Shown here: piece by piece, positions 35,001-45,623 of the stretch
Numbering within the stretch: position 1 is the stretch's first letter
Layout: every line of letters starts with the position of its first letter
NCBI RefSeq assembly: GCF_000204055.1
Contig: NW_006768781.1
Span: forward strand, 948,214-1,012,213
DNA from: Melampsora larici-populina 98AG31
Lineage: Eukaryota > Basidiomycota > Pucciniomycetes > Pucciniales > Melampsoraceae
Reading direction: 5' to 3'
Length of the DNA stretch: 64,000 nucleotides
Made by a program: the position numbers and the translations under genes
Notes under the pieces: model-generated
The model's database searches: none
What the model saw: the letters and a program-made list of their open reading frames with translations, nothing else
Told to the model about the DNA's origin: nothing

Positions 35001-36733
35001 GCATTATCTCCATGAGATGCTGTCTTCATCTTGATAGGAGAGGACAGTGGGGCATAATCAAGGAAAAAAGGCAAAGCACTGCTTACGTGATGCGTTGCTC
35101 CGCTATCCAAGAGGTATTCAATGGGAGTCGCATCTACTGAGTTGCTTTCCGCGCTCCACGCCACGGTTGATGCTGAGATCTGCGTCGGTGCGTAGTTTGA
35201 TTGAGCAGTCGACTGATCTTCAATTTGAGTGAGTCGAGCTTGAATCTGATCAGATGGATAGAGTGTCTTGTACGCATACCATCGATTATTGGTACACTTC
35301 AACCAGTCATTGAAATGAGGAGCGGTTCGATTTTTAAATCTCTTCTTCATTGGACAACCTTCTAATCCATGCCCAAACCCTGCACAATGAAAACATTGCC
35401 AAATCCCTTGATGAACTTCTTCAGGAGCCGATCTAGGAGGTACAATTGGTTTGATTTCTGATTGATCTCTTTGAGCACGATTCTTAAAAACTGGTCCAGG
35501 CGGCGTCGGTCCTGAAAATTGACTGGTCGGCCCTTGGCTAGGTTTCGCACGCGCAGGCGGGGTCCAATTCGTGTTCGATCTATGATTCGGAGTATTGCTC
35601 CATCTAGAAGGACTCAAGGTATTACCAAACGATGCTGCCAGCGTTTGGATTTTGTCACTTTCGTGGACTGTACGACGAGTCGTGATGAGGTTCTGTATAG
35701 CTGCTCGTACTTCGGTCGATGAAAAAGAAGACTTGTCGGTCCTATAGCGTGCATCTAAACTCGCATTGATGATATCCATCCCATATTCGCCAGTTGTTGG
35801 TGAACATAGTTGATAGACCATAGCTTTAACTTGATCCTCCTCCCACTTAAAACCAGCTGACTTCAACTTCTCAAAATCTTTGTTTACATCGTTCACAAAC
35901 GTCATCAAATCAGTAGTCGCAGCATCGAATTTCCTAAACATAATCGATCTGAAAGTAACGTATTGAGCCGTTCTTCCACCTTGTTGAAAAAGGTCTTCCA
36001 AAGCAGCCATAGCGTCATGTGACAGGGTAATCGTATGTATAAGGTCCTTCAGTTCTTCACAGATTGTAGCATTGATAACTCTCGCGGCACATCGATCTAT
36101 GGCCATTTCGATTGGTGAGTTCTGATCAGGTCTATCTCCATCCCAGTACACCTCCATTCCAGTCATCTCCCATACAGCACGTGAAGTTCTGATCTTCCAC
36201 CTCGCTATGTTTGATCCATCTGCAGATAGTTTATCTATACCAGTAGTGAAATTATGAACATTATCATGTTTCCTATTTAAATCTTTAAGCCTTTCGGCCA
36301 ACGGGTTATCCATAGTAGGGGAATCTTCACGAGACATGACGATAGTCCTCTCGTTTTGGGATGAGGTAGAAGAAGGATGATCAGGGAGACGGAAAAGAGT
36401 ATCTCTACGGCGGGAAGAGTCAAGCAACGACGGGTTCAGATAAGATCGGGGGTTATCGGGAAAGCTTCTAGCCGATTCGTTCAGTAAGTTCGATTCGTTG
36501 TTCGGGGTATTCTCTCGAGTTAAGGTTTCTTCAGTATTCAAACGTGTTTCTTGTTCGGGGTTTTCTCTCTCTTCGGTTTCAGATTGGGTTTTCGATTTTT
36601 GAGATTGAGTTTGAGATCTTGTCCTCGGGTGTTCTGATTCGGAACGGGATGGTGATCTAGAACGGGAATTTGAAGTAGCTCGAGATAATGGCCTTCGAAC
36701 GAATTTTCCTTTCGGTGGAGTACGCGGTAACAT
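32057..36733 (-). CDS. Ty1/copia Gag-Pol polyprotein, apparently intact
   Basis: One uninterrupted frame of 1,558 residues. Order: Arg/Ser-rich N-terminus and Gag (UBN2-like), CCHC knuckle CFHCAGFGHGLEGC near residue 444, aspartic protease LLDSGATHH near 543, integrase zinc domain (LWHRRFGH...CEDCLMC), integrase core with Asp near 748 (VIVSDVMGPFP), Asp near 811 (VRTDGGGEY) and Glu near 843, reverse transcriptase (ARLVAQGFSQ, SFDVTAAYLHS, HVDD near 1246), and RNase H (TYVDANWGG near 1410, CHAEYMAL). Integrase before reverse transcriptase defines copia. All catalytic residues are present, and with identical LTRs this copy looks young and possibly active. It lies in the same orientation as the Helitron helicase it interrupts. 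Confidence 0.93.
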   Translation of the reverse strand: MLPRTPPKGKFVRRPLSRATSNSRSRSPSRSESEHPRTRSQTQSQKSKTQSETEERENPEQETRLNTEETLTRENTPNNESNLLNESARSFPDNPRSYLNPSLLDSSRRRDTLFRLPDHPSSTSSQNERTIVMSREDSPTMDNPLAERLKDLNRKHDNVHNFTTGIDKLSADGSNIARWKIRTSRAVWEMTGMEVYWDGDRPDQNSPIEMAIDRCAARVINATICEELKDLIHTITLSHDAMAALEDLFQQGGRTAQYVTFRSIMFRKFDAATTDLMTFVNDVNKDFEKLKSAGFKWEEDQVKAMVYQLCSPTTGEYGMDIINASLDARYRTDKSSFSSTEVRAAIQNLITTRRTVHESDKIQTLAASFGNTLSPSRWSNTPNHRSNTNWTPPARAKPSQGPTSQFSGPTPPGPVFKNRAQRDQSEIKPIVPPRSAPEEVHQGIWQCFHCAGFGHGLEGCPMKKRFKNRTAPHFNDWLKCTNNRWYAYKTLYPSDQIQARLTQIEDQSTAQSNYAPTQISASTVAWSAESNSVDATPIEYLLDSGATHHVSSALPFFLDYAPLSSPIKMKTASHGDNAVVIGKGSLKVKAEDGSDYIIKDVFYSPQATSTLISQAALVEAGAKIWFWGKDVVMRMPGGKSLIASYCNRRWILNAMISPVLSDHEPESVGKVQVMSSQKEVDLAYLWHRRFGHVDMKRIRKLCHGRLGLGLPNSIPSGNFTCEDCLMCKSTRHRKLGRTGREYGMLDVIVSDVMGPFPEDVNGNRFTVTFRDVATTFSEIVIIKAKSEVPDVFMKVISKWERETNFKVKHVRTDGGGEYIKSTFSNWLKSKGIVHEHSNPYEPEQNGVAERLNRTISEMGRTMLAASNLPQTFWSFAYVAACYLHNRLPNSLTGDSTPYELFYGHKPQLDIIRTFGSTAFVHRHEAQRNGKLDERGRRCMMIGYLEGGKGWVFYDPGSKVLIKSGIAVFPYEDKFVYSKTQATPEGPTTSKSINKILDNPVKKGGLEFIINALKLGDFTAENTVLEEDKYVELMSVNVNISAGLKEPKSYTAAMKDQYSDEWKKAIEGELKAMDEMGVWKVIDRPENVNVLGLKWVFTHKQLDAMGNPIKFKARLVAQGFSQREGIDYDETFAPTACMSSLRFLLTLAAVMGWEVHSFDVTAAYLHSDITKKVYFQLPPGCMDEARKLNKILEAVKALYGTKQGARCWWKHFEKILKKLGFRPSQFDQSLYVCRRGDEVCIVWVHVDDGVVTGSSVELLRELGKELTKDLKIRWSEKLDCIIGIDVKRLEDGSFELSQEGLTTKIIRDFLEVDRKSTTPLNSSNLPTSPTAEEEEIDKTKYLSVIGCLNYLAVATRPDLTYATNFLARFSARPTKQHWEAIQGVLRYLKTSGCVKLKLKPLKGEVKTGLHTYVDANWGGEYARSVHGFVTFFMGCPLAWTSKRQGCVATSTCHAEYMALGTAARDAVWLRNLVSDVIGAMGPVALHCDNTSAIHVSKDNSSNKRTRHTEREFYYINEQLFKGTVTLHWVESKHQKADILTKALGPYLFAAGKKNLSLEG

Positions 36734-36816
36734 AAGATCGGACGCTGAACTGGCGGTTCAGTCTTACTCTATGAGCAATAAGCGAGTCGTATCAGTTGGT
36801 ATCGCAGAGGCTCATA

Positions 36817-37058
36817 ACCTATAATGAATAGGACGAGAAGTTCGTCAGTTCGTACTCCGAGGCTTCAGCTTCCACAATGGTTAGATTGCAATACCTATAA
36901 TGAATAGGACGAGAAGTTCGTCAGTTCGTACTCCGAGGCTTCAGCTTCCACAATGGTTGAGGGAAGGAAGCTTCTGCCGGAGACGAACGGAAAGACTACA
37001 AGTAATACAGCTGTACAAAACACGTGATCTGCTGTGGCGCAGTCGTGTACTCTCAACA
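36817..37058 (-). repeat. Copia 5' LTR with partial internal tandem copy
   Basis: 213-bp match to the 3' LTR at 36846-37058. A 74-bp unit containing CCTATAATGAATAGGACGAG and ending TTCCACAATGGTTG occurs twice in tandem here (about 36817-36890 and 36891-36957), but the 3' LTR lacks the outermost 29 bases of the first copy. The real inner LTR border and the primer-binding site could not be fixed. Confidence 0.75.
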
Positions 37059-37839
37059 CGTACAACTGTCCATGGGAGAAAACGGGGCTGGGTAGGAAGA
37101 CGACCACATTTTCCAAACTTTGGCCTTGCGACTTATTAACTGTCATACAAAAAGCCGGCGATACCGGATATTGGAAACGATAGAACGGCACCGGTACCAT
37201 CGCATTACCACCGTGATTGAGATTGATTCGCGGAATGGTCACGTTTCGACCCTTCCGGCCACCGGTTATGATCTTGCATGTAAGAAACGTCCTTGCCACG
37301 TGCGTAATCAAGAGCCTCGTTCCGTTGCAGAGACCCTGTTTGAGATTCAAGTTTTGCAATAAAATGATTGGCATTCCTGCTTTCAATCTAAGCTCATGAA
37401 CAGGAAAATTAGGCACCGAGAATGAATTCTACGGAATGCGACATGTGCCAAAGTGACAACTTGAAATTTCAATTTTTGAAATTTCAGAATTCCCGGGTCA
37501 GAAACTGACAAAACTGGATGAAACATCAGATTTAACTCAAATACTGGTCTGAAACCCCTTGTATTTGGAATAAAACCATACTTCCTGCCAGTTTTCACCA
37601 GTTCCCAAACCACAACCCTGAATTTGACCGCGGAGTTGGCACTTTGGCACAAATAATACACAAAAATTTCAAAACATCATATTTCAACATTACAAATTTC
37701 ACAAACTTGAACAGGGACAAAACTCAAAACCTATCCGGTACCATCAGACAACTGTAGCAGCCAAAACCTACTGTTTCCACAATTCATAGTCCACCTAGCC
37801 ATGTCTTACCCACTGGTTCAGTCATTGGACTAGAGGAAT

Positions 37840-38430
37840 AGGGCACCTCAGCCTAGGTGGTCTCTCTTTCACAGTATAAATACCGCTGGCTCAAGCTCAA
37901 TTCAATCAAGAACTTAACACTAGGTGGTCCCACTTTCACAGAAGTACCACCTAGCCTTAAGTGGGCTCAAGCTCCAGACCACGGTACCAGTGGTACATTT
38001 ATATCAGTACCACTTGCTCACGCTCCAGCAAATCGACTGGAGCTGTAGACCACCTCAAACTAGGTGGTCCAACTTTAATAGAAGGACCACCTAGCCTTAA
38101 GTGATCTGGAGCTCCAGTCGATCGACTGGAGCTTCAGACCGCCTAACACTAGGTGGTCCGTCTATCAACGTTGGATCACCTAGTGTTAGGTGGTCTGTAG
38201 CTCCAGTCGATCNNNNNNNNNNNNNNNNNNNNNNNNNNNNNNNNNNNNNNNNNNNNNNNNNNNNNNNNNNNNNNNNNNNNNNNNNNNNNNNNNNNNNNNN
38301 NNNNNNNNNNNNAGCTCTAGGGAGCGACTGGAGCTCCAGACCACCTAAGGCTAGGTGGTCTGTCTATTAAAGTTGGACCACCTAGTGTTAGGTGGTCTGC
38401 AGCTTCAGTCGATCAACTGGAGCCGTAGAA
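37840..38430. repeat. Palindromic ACCACCTA/TAGGTGGT array
   Basis: At least eight copies of TAGGTGGTC or its complement, alternating with CAGTCGATCGACTGGAGCT palindromes, spaced 30-100 bases apart on both sides of the gap. Each pair can fold into a hairpin. This explains why the assembly broke here. Confidence 0.75.
38213..38312. other. Assembly gap, 100 N
   Basis: Exactly 100 N within the palindromic array, so the size of the host element is uncertain. Confidence 0.95.
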
Positions 38431-41400
38431 GTGTGGAACCGGAAGGAAGAGAAGGATCTTCATTCCACTCTGAATGTGCAGATCAAACTGGTAGAAAACT
38501 CCAGATTTTCTTGGGGATGTTTAGGATCTTTTATAATTGGTGGTGTCAGAGGTTTGATACCCAATTTGAGGTACACCAATGATACCCCAGCTGCAAGCGT
38601 TTTAGCTACTATGAAGGCTGCAGCGGAAACAAAATAAGAAGCAGATATAGTATCAAGGAAACAATATGCATCAGTACTCACACCTACATCATGATGCTCT
38701 TGCCAATTCCGAACTGAGTTTTACACTTGTTTTCTTTCTCTGTGGACATTTTTTGTTTACTGTCAAATTTTTAATGTTGAAATTCGATTTTTTGAAATTT
38801 TTGCGTATTATTTGTGCCAAAGTGCCAACTCAGCAGTCAAGTTCAGGGTAGTGGTTTGGAAACCAGTAAAAACTGGCAAAAAGTACGGTTTCATCCCAAA
38901 TACAGGGGGTTTCAGACCAGTATTTGAGTTAAATCCGATGTTTAATCCAGTTTTGTCAGTTTCTGACCCGGGAATTCTGAAATTTCAAAAATTGAAATTT
39001 CAAGTTGTCACTTTGGCACATGTCGCATTCCGTAGAATTCAATATCTCTGGAGTTAACGGATCGCAGGTGGTGGAGTCGTCGTTAGTATCGATGGAGTTG
39101 GAAACAAATGTGTCACCGTTCAAAACGTCCAGCATCTCTTCGTTGATCGCCACCACCGAACGGTTTAACGGTGTTATAATACATCGTTCACTGTAATATG
39201 TAGCGAGATCATTCCAATTCCGCTGCGAGACCAAAGCATTAGCCTTGGAGTATAGCTTTGTTGCTGTTCTCTTGTCAAAAACCTTGGTTGGTGGTATACA
39301 CTTTACGTTGATGTGCTGCAACGGCACCAGTGCCTCTGTGCTATCTTGAAGCTCACCTGACCCTAGTTCCAACAACCACGCAGCGTAATCGATGTTCCGT
39401 TGCTTCATTGCCGAATTACGATTGTCATTTCCCAACAGCCTGACGTTGGTAACCAATGCATATTGCTCAACCATTGGCCATAGATAAGACCGTCTGAGAG
39501 ACGCTGTAGCTTGTTGTGCTACGCTCGCTCGGGGGATCACCGGCAATGTTTGCCTAAAATCTCCCGAAAAAAGCATGATGATTCCTCCAAATGGTTTGTC
39601 AACACCTCTTAAATCCCTGAGCGACCTGTCTACGCAATGGACATCCTCTTTATTCTGCATTGAAATCTCGTCCCAGACAATGACCTTGCAATTTCTCAAC
39701 CGGGTAGAGACTGCGTCTCGTCCCGAAAAGTTGCACGTTGACGTCGCGTCCGAATTCAGGGGTATTTTAAATGCCGAGTGGGCAGTCAAGCCTTTATATA
39801 ATAACAAAGCAGCAATTCCGGATGATGCGACTGCGAGGACCGGAACCTTCATGGCATTGCAATAATGGAGGATCGTATTTAGCGTAAATGTTTTGCCAGT
39901 GCCCCCTGGGCCATCGAGGAAGAAGAGGCCATTGCTACCATCACTGAGTCGATTTCGGATCGCTTCGAAAATGGCTAACTGTTCTTCGTTCATCGTTGCA
40001 AGCTTTTCCATGACAAAATCCCCACTGGCCGCCATTGAGAAATCATTGTCATCACAATCAAAAAGAGTCCCGTACCCCTCCAAACAACTCAGACTTGGCC
40101 GCGATAATGACAACACCGTCAGATTGAGACCAACCTCTTCAAGAGCCTGCTCCATGCGACATAGACCGAGTGTCCTGATCATTTCCCCAGTTGGCTCAAC
40201 CTCCGCGTTTACCTGCTTCATCGCATACGCGCAATCGTCGCACATTGCATTGGCAAATAAATCCCAAAGTCGCCTCGGATTGCTAGCGGGTCCATACTTC
40301 AGAATTAGGGCGAAGACTGAACGCAACTGGTAGGCACTTTGAGTTTGCGAACACTCTTCCATGGTGGCCACGAAATGGTCGTCATTCAGGAGGAGGCCGA
40401 GTGCCGCCGCCGCGCCATTAAAGTTTTCGTATGTAACTCCACCGACAGTTCGTAGATTCTCGAAAGAGGTGGGGCCTTTGACATGGAATAGCAGCAAGCG
40501 TAAAAAGTATCGATCTCCTTGAGAAATACTTGCGAAATAGACCCGGGGAACTGTTTTTGATTTATATGTCCTTACCAACCACTCATTCACGTCCGAATCC
40601 CACCGGAAGTGACAAACCATTTCCGGATACGTTAAGGACAGGACAAAAATTTTTGCTTTTTCCAAATAATAGTTGTAGTCACATAGAGCAAAGAACTGAG
40701 TAAGTGGTGTTTGTGCTGCCTTTCCCGAGTCGATTTGATTCTGGAGGCCTTGCATGGTGCGAAAGTATAGAATGTTGTCTCAAGGCATATGAAGTGGAAG
40801 GCGTTCGACGGCTGGATACCGGCTCGACATATGAAACTGAAAGAGCCGCCAACACGCTGCCGACAATGTGGTCAGTATTATTCGATTCAGATTTAGGACA
40901 TCGCACTAACCCTCAGTCCCAGTCAAGCTGCGTCCATCGACATATATGTCCAACTCGTTATCCGCAGACATAGCGAGAGAAGCGCGGTCATGTCCTTTGG
41001 TTATATACTTGTATAGATACTTCAATGCCTGTATACTCACCGCGACCTCCACGTTAATGTGACATCGATACTTCATCAATAAATAAGTGTTGTATGGCAC
41101 CACATCACGATTGGTGTACGTGTAGCCACCCTTTATGAACTGCCGGCCATTGTCTCTACGTTGGTAGGCTGGATAAGACTCATCTGTCATCATTGTGTTT
41201 TTGACAAATTCCTTAGGAAATCCGGATCAACACTTTCCTTTCTTCCAGCAAGGACTTTCAGAATTACAGGGGCCGTGGAGCATAAAGCTGGTTACCAAGT
41301 CAAATAATACTGGTTCTGTGTCTGGATCGGGGATCTCGGCTCGAACAATGAGATCAATTGCTCCCGGAGTCCTCGGTGCGCCACCCTTCGCCATGATCGG

Positions 41401-43365
41401 AATGAAGTGAGCATGAGGTCTTCCCCTGTTTTGGAATTCGATGGTTGAGACATGAGAACATCCTGGCCCCAGCCTGCCCTTCTTGTTCACGTCGTGCATC
41501 ATTTCTTCCCACTTCATGTTAAAGACTCTTGTCACAATATCCGGCCTATCAATCGCTACCTGGCCATACTCCAAACAGGACTGCACCTCTGGCCAATTGT
41601 CGTTCGCAGTCATTGTGATAAAGAAACTCGGTTGACCATAGTGCCTCACCAACGCCATTGCGTCGTAATACAATTGTGTCATTGCTCGTGGACCTCCGAT
41701 GTGAGACGCAGGTAATATTACGCGCCGGCCAAAACAAAAATCATTCCGTCCGAGTGATTCGACAGCGCCAGAATAAAGATCCGATCTGATGGTGTCCTGG
41801 TGTGTTCTGAAATAATGGATTTGTTGATTTTCCACGCATGCGTAAAGATCCGTTGCCAATTCTTGAAGTAGCATGTGCGAAGAGAGGATTGTCAAGAATT
41901 CGGATGGAGGCTTAAACAACAAATAAGCGAACCATTGCAGGGTGGACACCCTCTGACCAGTATCTGTAACAAATGTGGATTAGTCTGAGATAATGTGGAG
42001 AGCGGATATCACTAACTTTGGGGATTTGGGACTCTATAATATTGATCATAACCGGCCTGGCCGAATGGAAACAGGACTGGATATCGTAGTGGCAGATAAC
42101 CGGTGTGGAGTTCGGAGACTCTCTTGAAGCCTCCGTCGACGCTGTGAAGGATCAAATCTCGACTTTCGTTTCCGATGTCACCGCCACCGCCGATTATCAT
42201 TGCAAATTCAGTTGTAGAAGGCCGAGCGTAAGTCCTGACGTCGTGTCCTGGTTGGCCAATGGCCGTTGGAGGAATGGATTTAATTCTGAACGATATACTA
42301 CCGTATTGCTGCGAAATCTGGTATGCCATTTTGAATTGAATGGCATAGGGGTTTTTGTCATAGAAGAACTTGAGAAACTGTTCGATGATAGTGGGGTCGA
42401 TGTCGGCGCGTGACATCAAGACCCGGTGGTCGGCCTCTTCAGCAATGTCGTCACCCATTGTATAGATTTGAGCAAAGCCCGGTGCGGTATTGTCTGGAGG
42501 CAGTATACTTCCAGCGTTGTGGATAAGTTGTCCAGATATCTTAAAACATCGTATACCGTAGGGTCCATCAACGGAGCGATCAATCTTTGCGCCGAGTGAA
42601 GTAAAACTTAAAGCGTTGTTGTAACTACGAATGTTTTGTCTGAAACCTCGGGCACCTGCGTTTGGAAAAGTTAGCATCGAATACACTCTGCGTATCTGTT
42701 GAAGGAACGTACGGTTGCTCTCCGAGGTCAGAAGTTCAATAATAAACGGTGGTGCGGGTGGAAAAGTGAAGTAATGTTGTGGCAAGATGACCTGACCTTT
42801 GCGACAACACATACTGTATGAACCTGCTTCCGATGGTTTGAGATTCGTTGGTTTCTCCTCGATCCAGTGTAACAAATGGCACTTTGAGCAAACTTCATTA
42901 CATGGTCCTAGATAATGTGGAATTTCGGCGCTGAAACGATTGAGTAGGTACAATTCGTGATTTTCTGCTGGATGAGATGCCGCCCTTTGTGACGGAGCCA
43001 TTGCCGTTCACAGCCTAATTTGATGATTCGGAATGCGGGTGAGGTTGGAACTCAGAGTTGATTTGATGTAACGTGTTCCTGCGCTGCAGCGTATTGAGTT
43101 ACAAAACACACACTTGTTATCACATATAGGTAAAGTTGAAGCCGTTAACAAAGCTCTGTAAGTTTTAATCACGACTGCAAAACAGACCATGCCTCGAAGG
43201 CCATGGTCAAATCATGACGGCCGTTGTAAGAAAAAACGCTGGTCTGGTCCCAAAGATTGGCCTGGTATTCCTCCGTAATGCGATGAGGTTTAAGGTAACC
43301 AATGTCGGCGCCTCCTCCAGGTCAATCTGACGCAGTCACGTATAATGAGAGCCCTGTAACTACAG

Positions 43366-44422
43366 TCACGCTACCTCCAGCGAAGCATGGACCTGGTTGA
43401 ATATCTCTTGGATGACAGATGCGTTGAGGTGGCTCTCGAATAACGTCATGAGGTAGCTTCCAGTGAACATACGCTGCAACGTCTGGAAGTGAAATGGGCG
43501 GGTTTCAACGTTTTGGAGTTCTCCGTTGAGAGCGTCCATCATTGACACAGTGGAAACTCAGACAATGTTAAAGGTGGTCTGATTTTTAGGCTAGTGACCT
43601 CATGATCAACCATCAGCCTCGGTGGTCAATAACATCACATTCTACTGTTGCATTGTAGAAAAGAGTTTTTAGCGGAGTATTGTGCATTTCATGGTCACCG
43701 CACGCCCACAACATGGGCCACGCCGTCTGCAAAGTTGTATTACAAATAGGAACGTCGCCAGGTCGGACATCATTAAAGACGCAAGGCGGAGAATTGAATG
43801 AGTGGCTGAACTCATCGACGTTGTAACTGCAAGTGTTGATGAGTTAGTAATTGGTTACCCCGTAATAAAGTAAGAATCCACCAACGTTGGCGCGTATGCC
43901 CGGAAGTATAATATGGTGGACAGAAGGAGGGCCTTGACGTTGATACTCGACGCACGTAATGCATAGTCTGAGGCCTTCATTATTGATATTTACGATCATG
44001 ATGGAAACGACGGGACTCGGCTCCTGCTGCAACGAAATAATTTCAGCAATCGAGATCATCTTTGGGATTTGTGAGACTGACCATGAGTTCACCGTTTTGA
44101 GAATGTGACAAAGAGGGCATAATTATAATCTTCTTTGATCGTGGTTTTGCGGAGCTTACATTCTAAATTGTGGAGAATTGTTGGTCACTCTTATAGTTGT
44201 GAGGTCGTTGGAGATGCTGCAATGGCACTCTCTAAGAAACTACCGGTGCGCAGCCACCGCGGCGGGCAAACGTTCGCGGAAGTCAATGAGCAGCGTCCTG
44301 TCTCGCGGTGCTAACAGGTAGGTGTTAGCAAACACGACCAAGTCGACATTAAACTCGATCAGGCCTGAACTACGCACGGAAATTCGTACAATCATGGCCA
44401 GGCTGGGTCCGAACAAAGACAA
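43366..44422 (-). pseudogene. Unrecognised gene fragments upstream of Helitron Rep
   Basis: Minus-strand coding-like blocks at 44422-44240 (IEFNVDLVVFANTYLL, DFRERLP), 44092-43850 (SPVVSIMIVNINNEGLRLC, HHIILPGIRANVGGFLLYY), 43830-43610 (FNDVRPGDVPICNTTLQTAW) and 43548-43366. Their amino-acid composition is protein-like and acceptor/donor sites lie between them, but I could not join them in a single frame. No family recognised; probably a decayed Helitron-linked gene. Confidence 0.35.
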
Positions 44423-44586
44423 TACTCAGTGGTTTTCAGTTGGTTTCATCCCTCCAACCAATGTGGAGTCTGTGTTGTTCTGTCATTGGTTCGCTGTACA
44501 TCGACTAACGACATACTTCTCGTGTCAGCATCACTTTAGCATCCATCAACGCTCCACCTTTACTAACAACCACAGCACCTGCCAAG

Positions 44587-45379
44587 ATGAACGAAGTATA
44601 TGAAGATGCCGACATTGATCTCGTTCTGCCACTGCATTTCCACACTATAACAACCCTGAGAAGCCAAGTAAGTCTTTCCATGTCGAAATCGGGCTATGTC
44701 TCTGACTTATTGTTAAAGGCAGCAGAGATCCCCGGCACTCGAGTTAGACACCAATACTTGCTTTCCAGCATACACGGACGACAGAACCGGATCACAGACA
44801 TACCAATTGTGGTAGCGACGCCAGCCACATCTCCTGGTCTCGAATGCAAAATTGTTTATAGATTGCGAGCCTCAGTCTTGTGTATTCACACCGACAATAC
44901 GATAATCCTCTTTCCAGACCCAGCGGACACAATTAAGTTAGGAAACTTCGCCCTCACACGTCGTTCGACTGCAAATAAAACAGTTGCAATCGGGACAGGT
45001 CTTATAATCGGATGCTCAGTTTTGTTTCCAGACGATCATGATCGTGAAACGTGGATCTTCACAGTAAAGCACCGCAATTGGGACCCATCTGTAAATTCAT
45101 TCCTCGTTGCATGACGTGTCGCTGACTGTGATTCGACAGTCATTACAGTTCCGTGTCTTTAATGCTGAATATGTGGTTAACATATGGGTGTTGCTCCAAC
45201 ATCAAGCGCAAACATTTGCGATGCAAAATGTCGTTCATTTCGAGGGTAACGTGATCGGTTTTGACAACACGACTTCGAAGATCTCTATTCGGGTGAGCTT
45301 TGCACCGTCAGTGTCATGAACAGTGACTGACTTCCTTCTGCAATGGCAGGTCAATTCCGCTTTCAAGGTCGCTTCGTAG
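44587..45379 (+). CDS. Unrecognised Helitron-adjacent protein, family member 1 (intact, four exons)
   Basis: Exons 44587-44667, 44719-45090, 45140-45292 and 45350-45379 join in frame, all with GT-AG introns, for 211 residues. The third exon, LQFRVFNAEYVVNIWVLLQ through VVHFEGNVIGFDNTTSKIS, matches two minus-strand neighbours (near 45.75 and 47.85 kb) in sequence and in the position of the following intron. The pattern (hydrophobic strand, G-x-V-x-G/E-Y/F-D/N, then W/S-x-I) would suit an OB-fold, and Helitrons can carry RPA-like single-strand binding proteins, but that is only a suggestion. It is transcribed away from the Rep/helicase gene. Confidence 0.55.
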
Positions 45380-45623
45380 TGGGACCCGCACTATATCTTT
45401 GCGTATTCGATTCCCTGACTCAAAGTGAATTCATATCGTTTTGATGTTTCTTATCTACGTGTGTGTGAATTAAGAAGTGTTGTACGATGAGAGAGCGAGA
45501 ACGGTAATGATGTGGGCGTTGCGGATTTACTTAAACCCGGGTTGACGATGGACTGTCAGGCTCTGAGTGGCTCGGGTAACTAAATCAGATTCTCATTACA
45601 TTGCAAAATACGTATACAAATCG

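Larger units (their letters stand above)
37424..39040. mobile_element. Long-TIR DNA element with 3-bp target duplication
   Basis: The ends GAATTCTACGGAATGCGACA are perfect inverted repeats for about 90 bases and continue, with scattered mismatches, to about 250 bases. The target duplication is AAT (37421-37423 and 39041-39043); removing the element and one copy restores the helicase reading frame exactly. The interior has many ACCACCTA/TAGGTGGT palindromic units and the second assembly gap. An open frame at 38392-38637 ends in a plausible C-terminus but is unrecognised. Superfamily unclear. Confidence 0.88.
31583..43001 (-). pseudogene. Helitron Rep/helicase, disrupted by two insertions and two stops
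   Basis: Rolling-circle transposase with a Helitron_like_N/Rep part and a Pif1-type helicase. Coding blocks: 43001 to 39041, 37423 to 37057 and 31722 to 31583. Landmarks: CSKCHLLHWIEEKP (zinc-like, near 42890); an intron at about 42011-41955; the HUH motif GRPHAHFI near 41415; the Rep tyrosine region (LKYLYKYITKGHD near 41000); an intron at about 40906-40855; Walker A GPGGTGKT near 39900; DEISMQ near 39660; LRLKAGMPIILLQNLNL near 37380; VNKSQGQSLENVVVFLP near 37120; and LYVALSRSTSVNNV near 31690. Two in-frame TGA codons lie near 41225 and 40784. A 1,617-bp TIR element splits the helicase at 37424-39040 and a copia element splits the last motif at about 31723-37056. Removing both restores one frame apart from the stops. 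Confidence 0.88.

Noticed and set aside
34275..35722. Several plus-strand open frames of 60-117 codons
   Set aside because: They are antisense to the continuous copia Gag-Pol frame.
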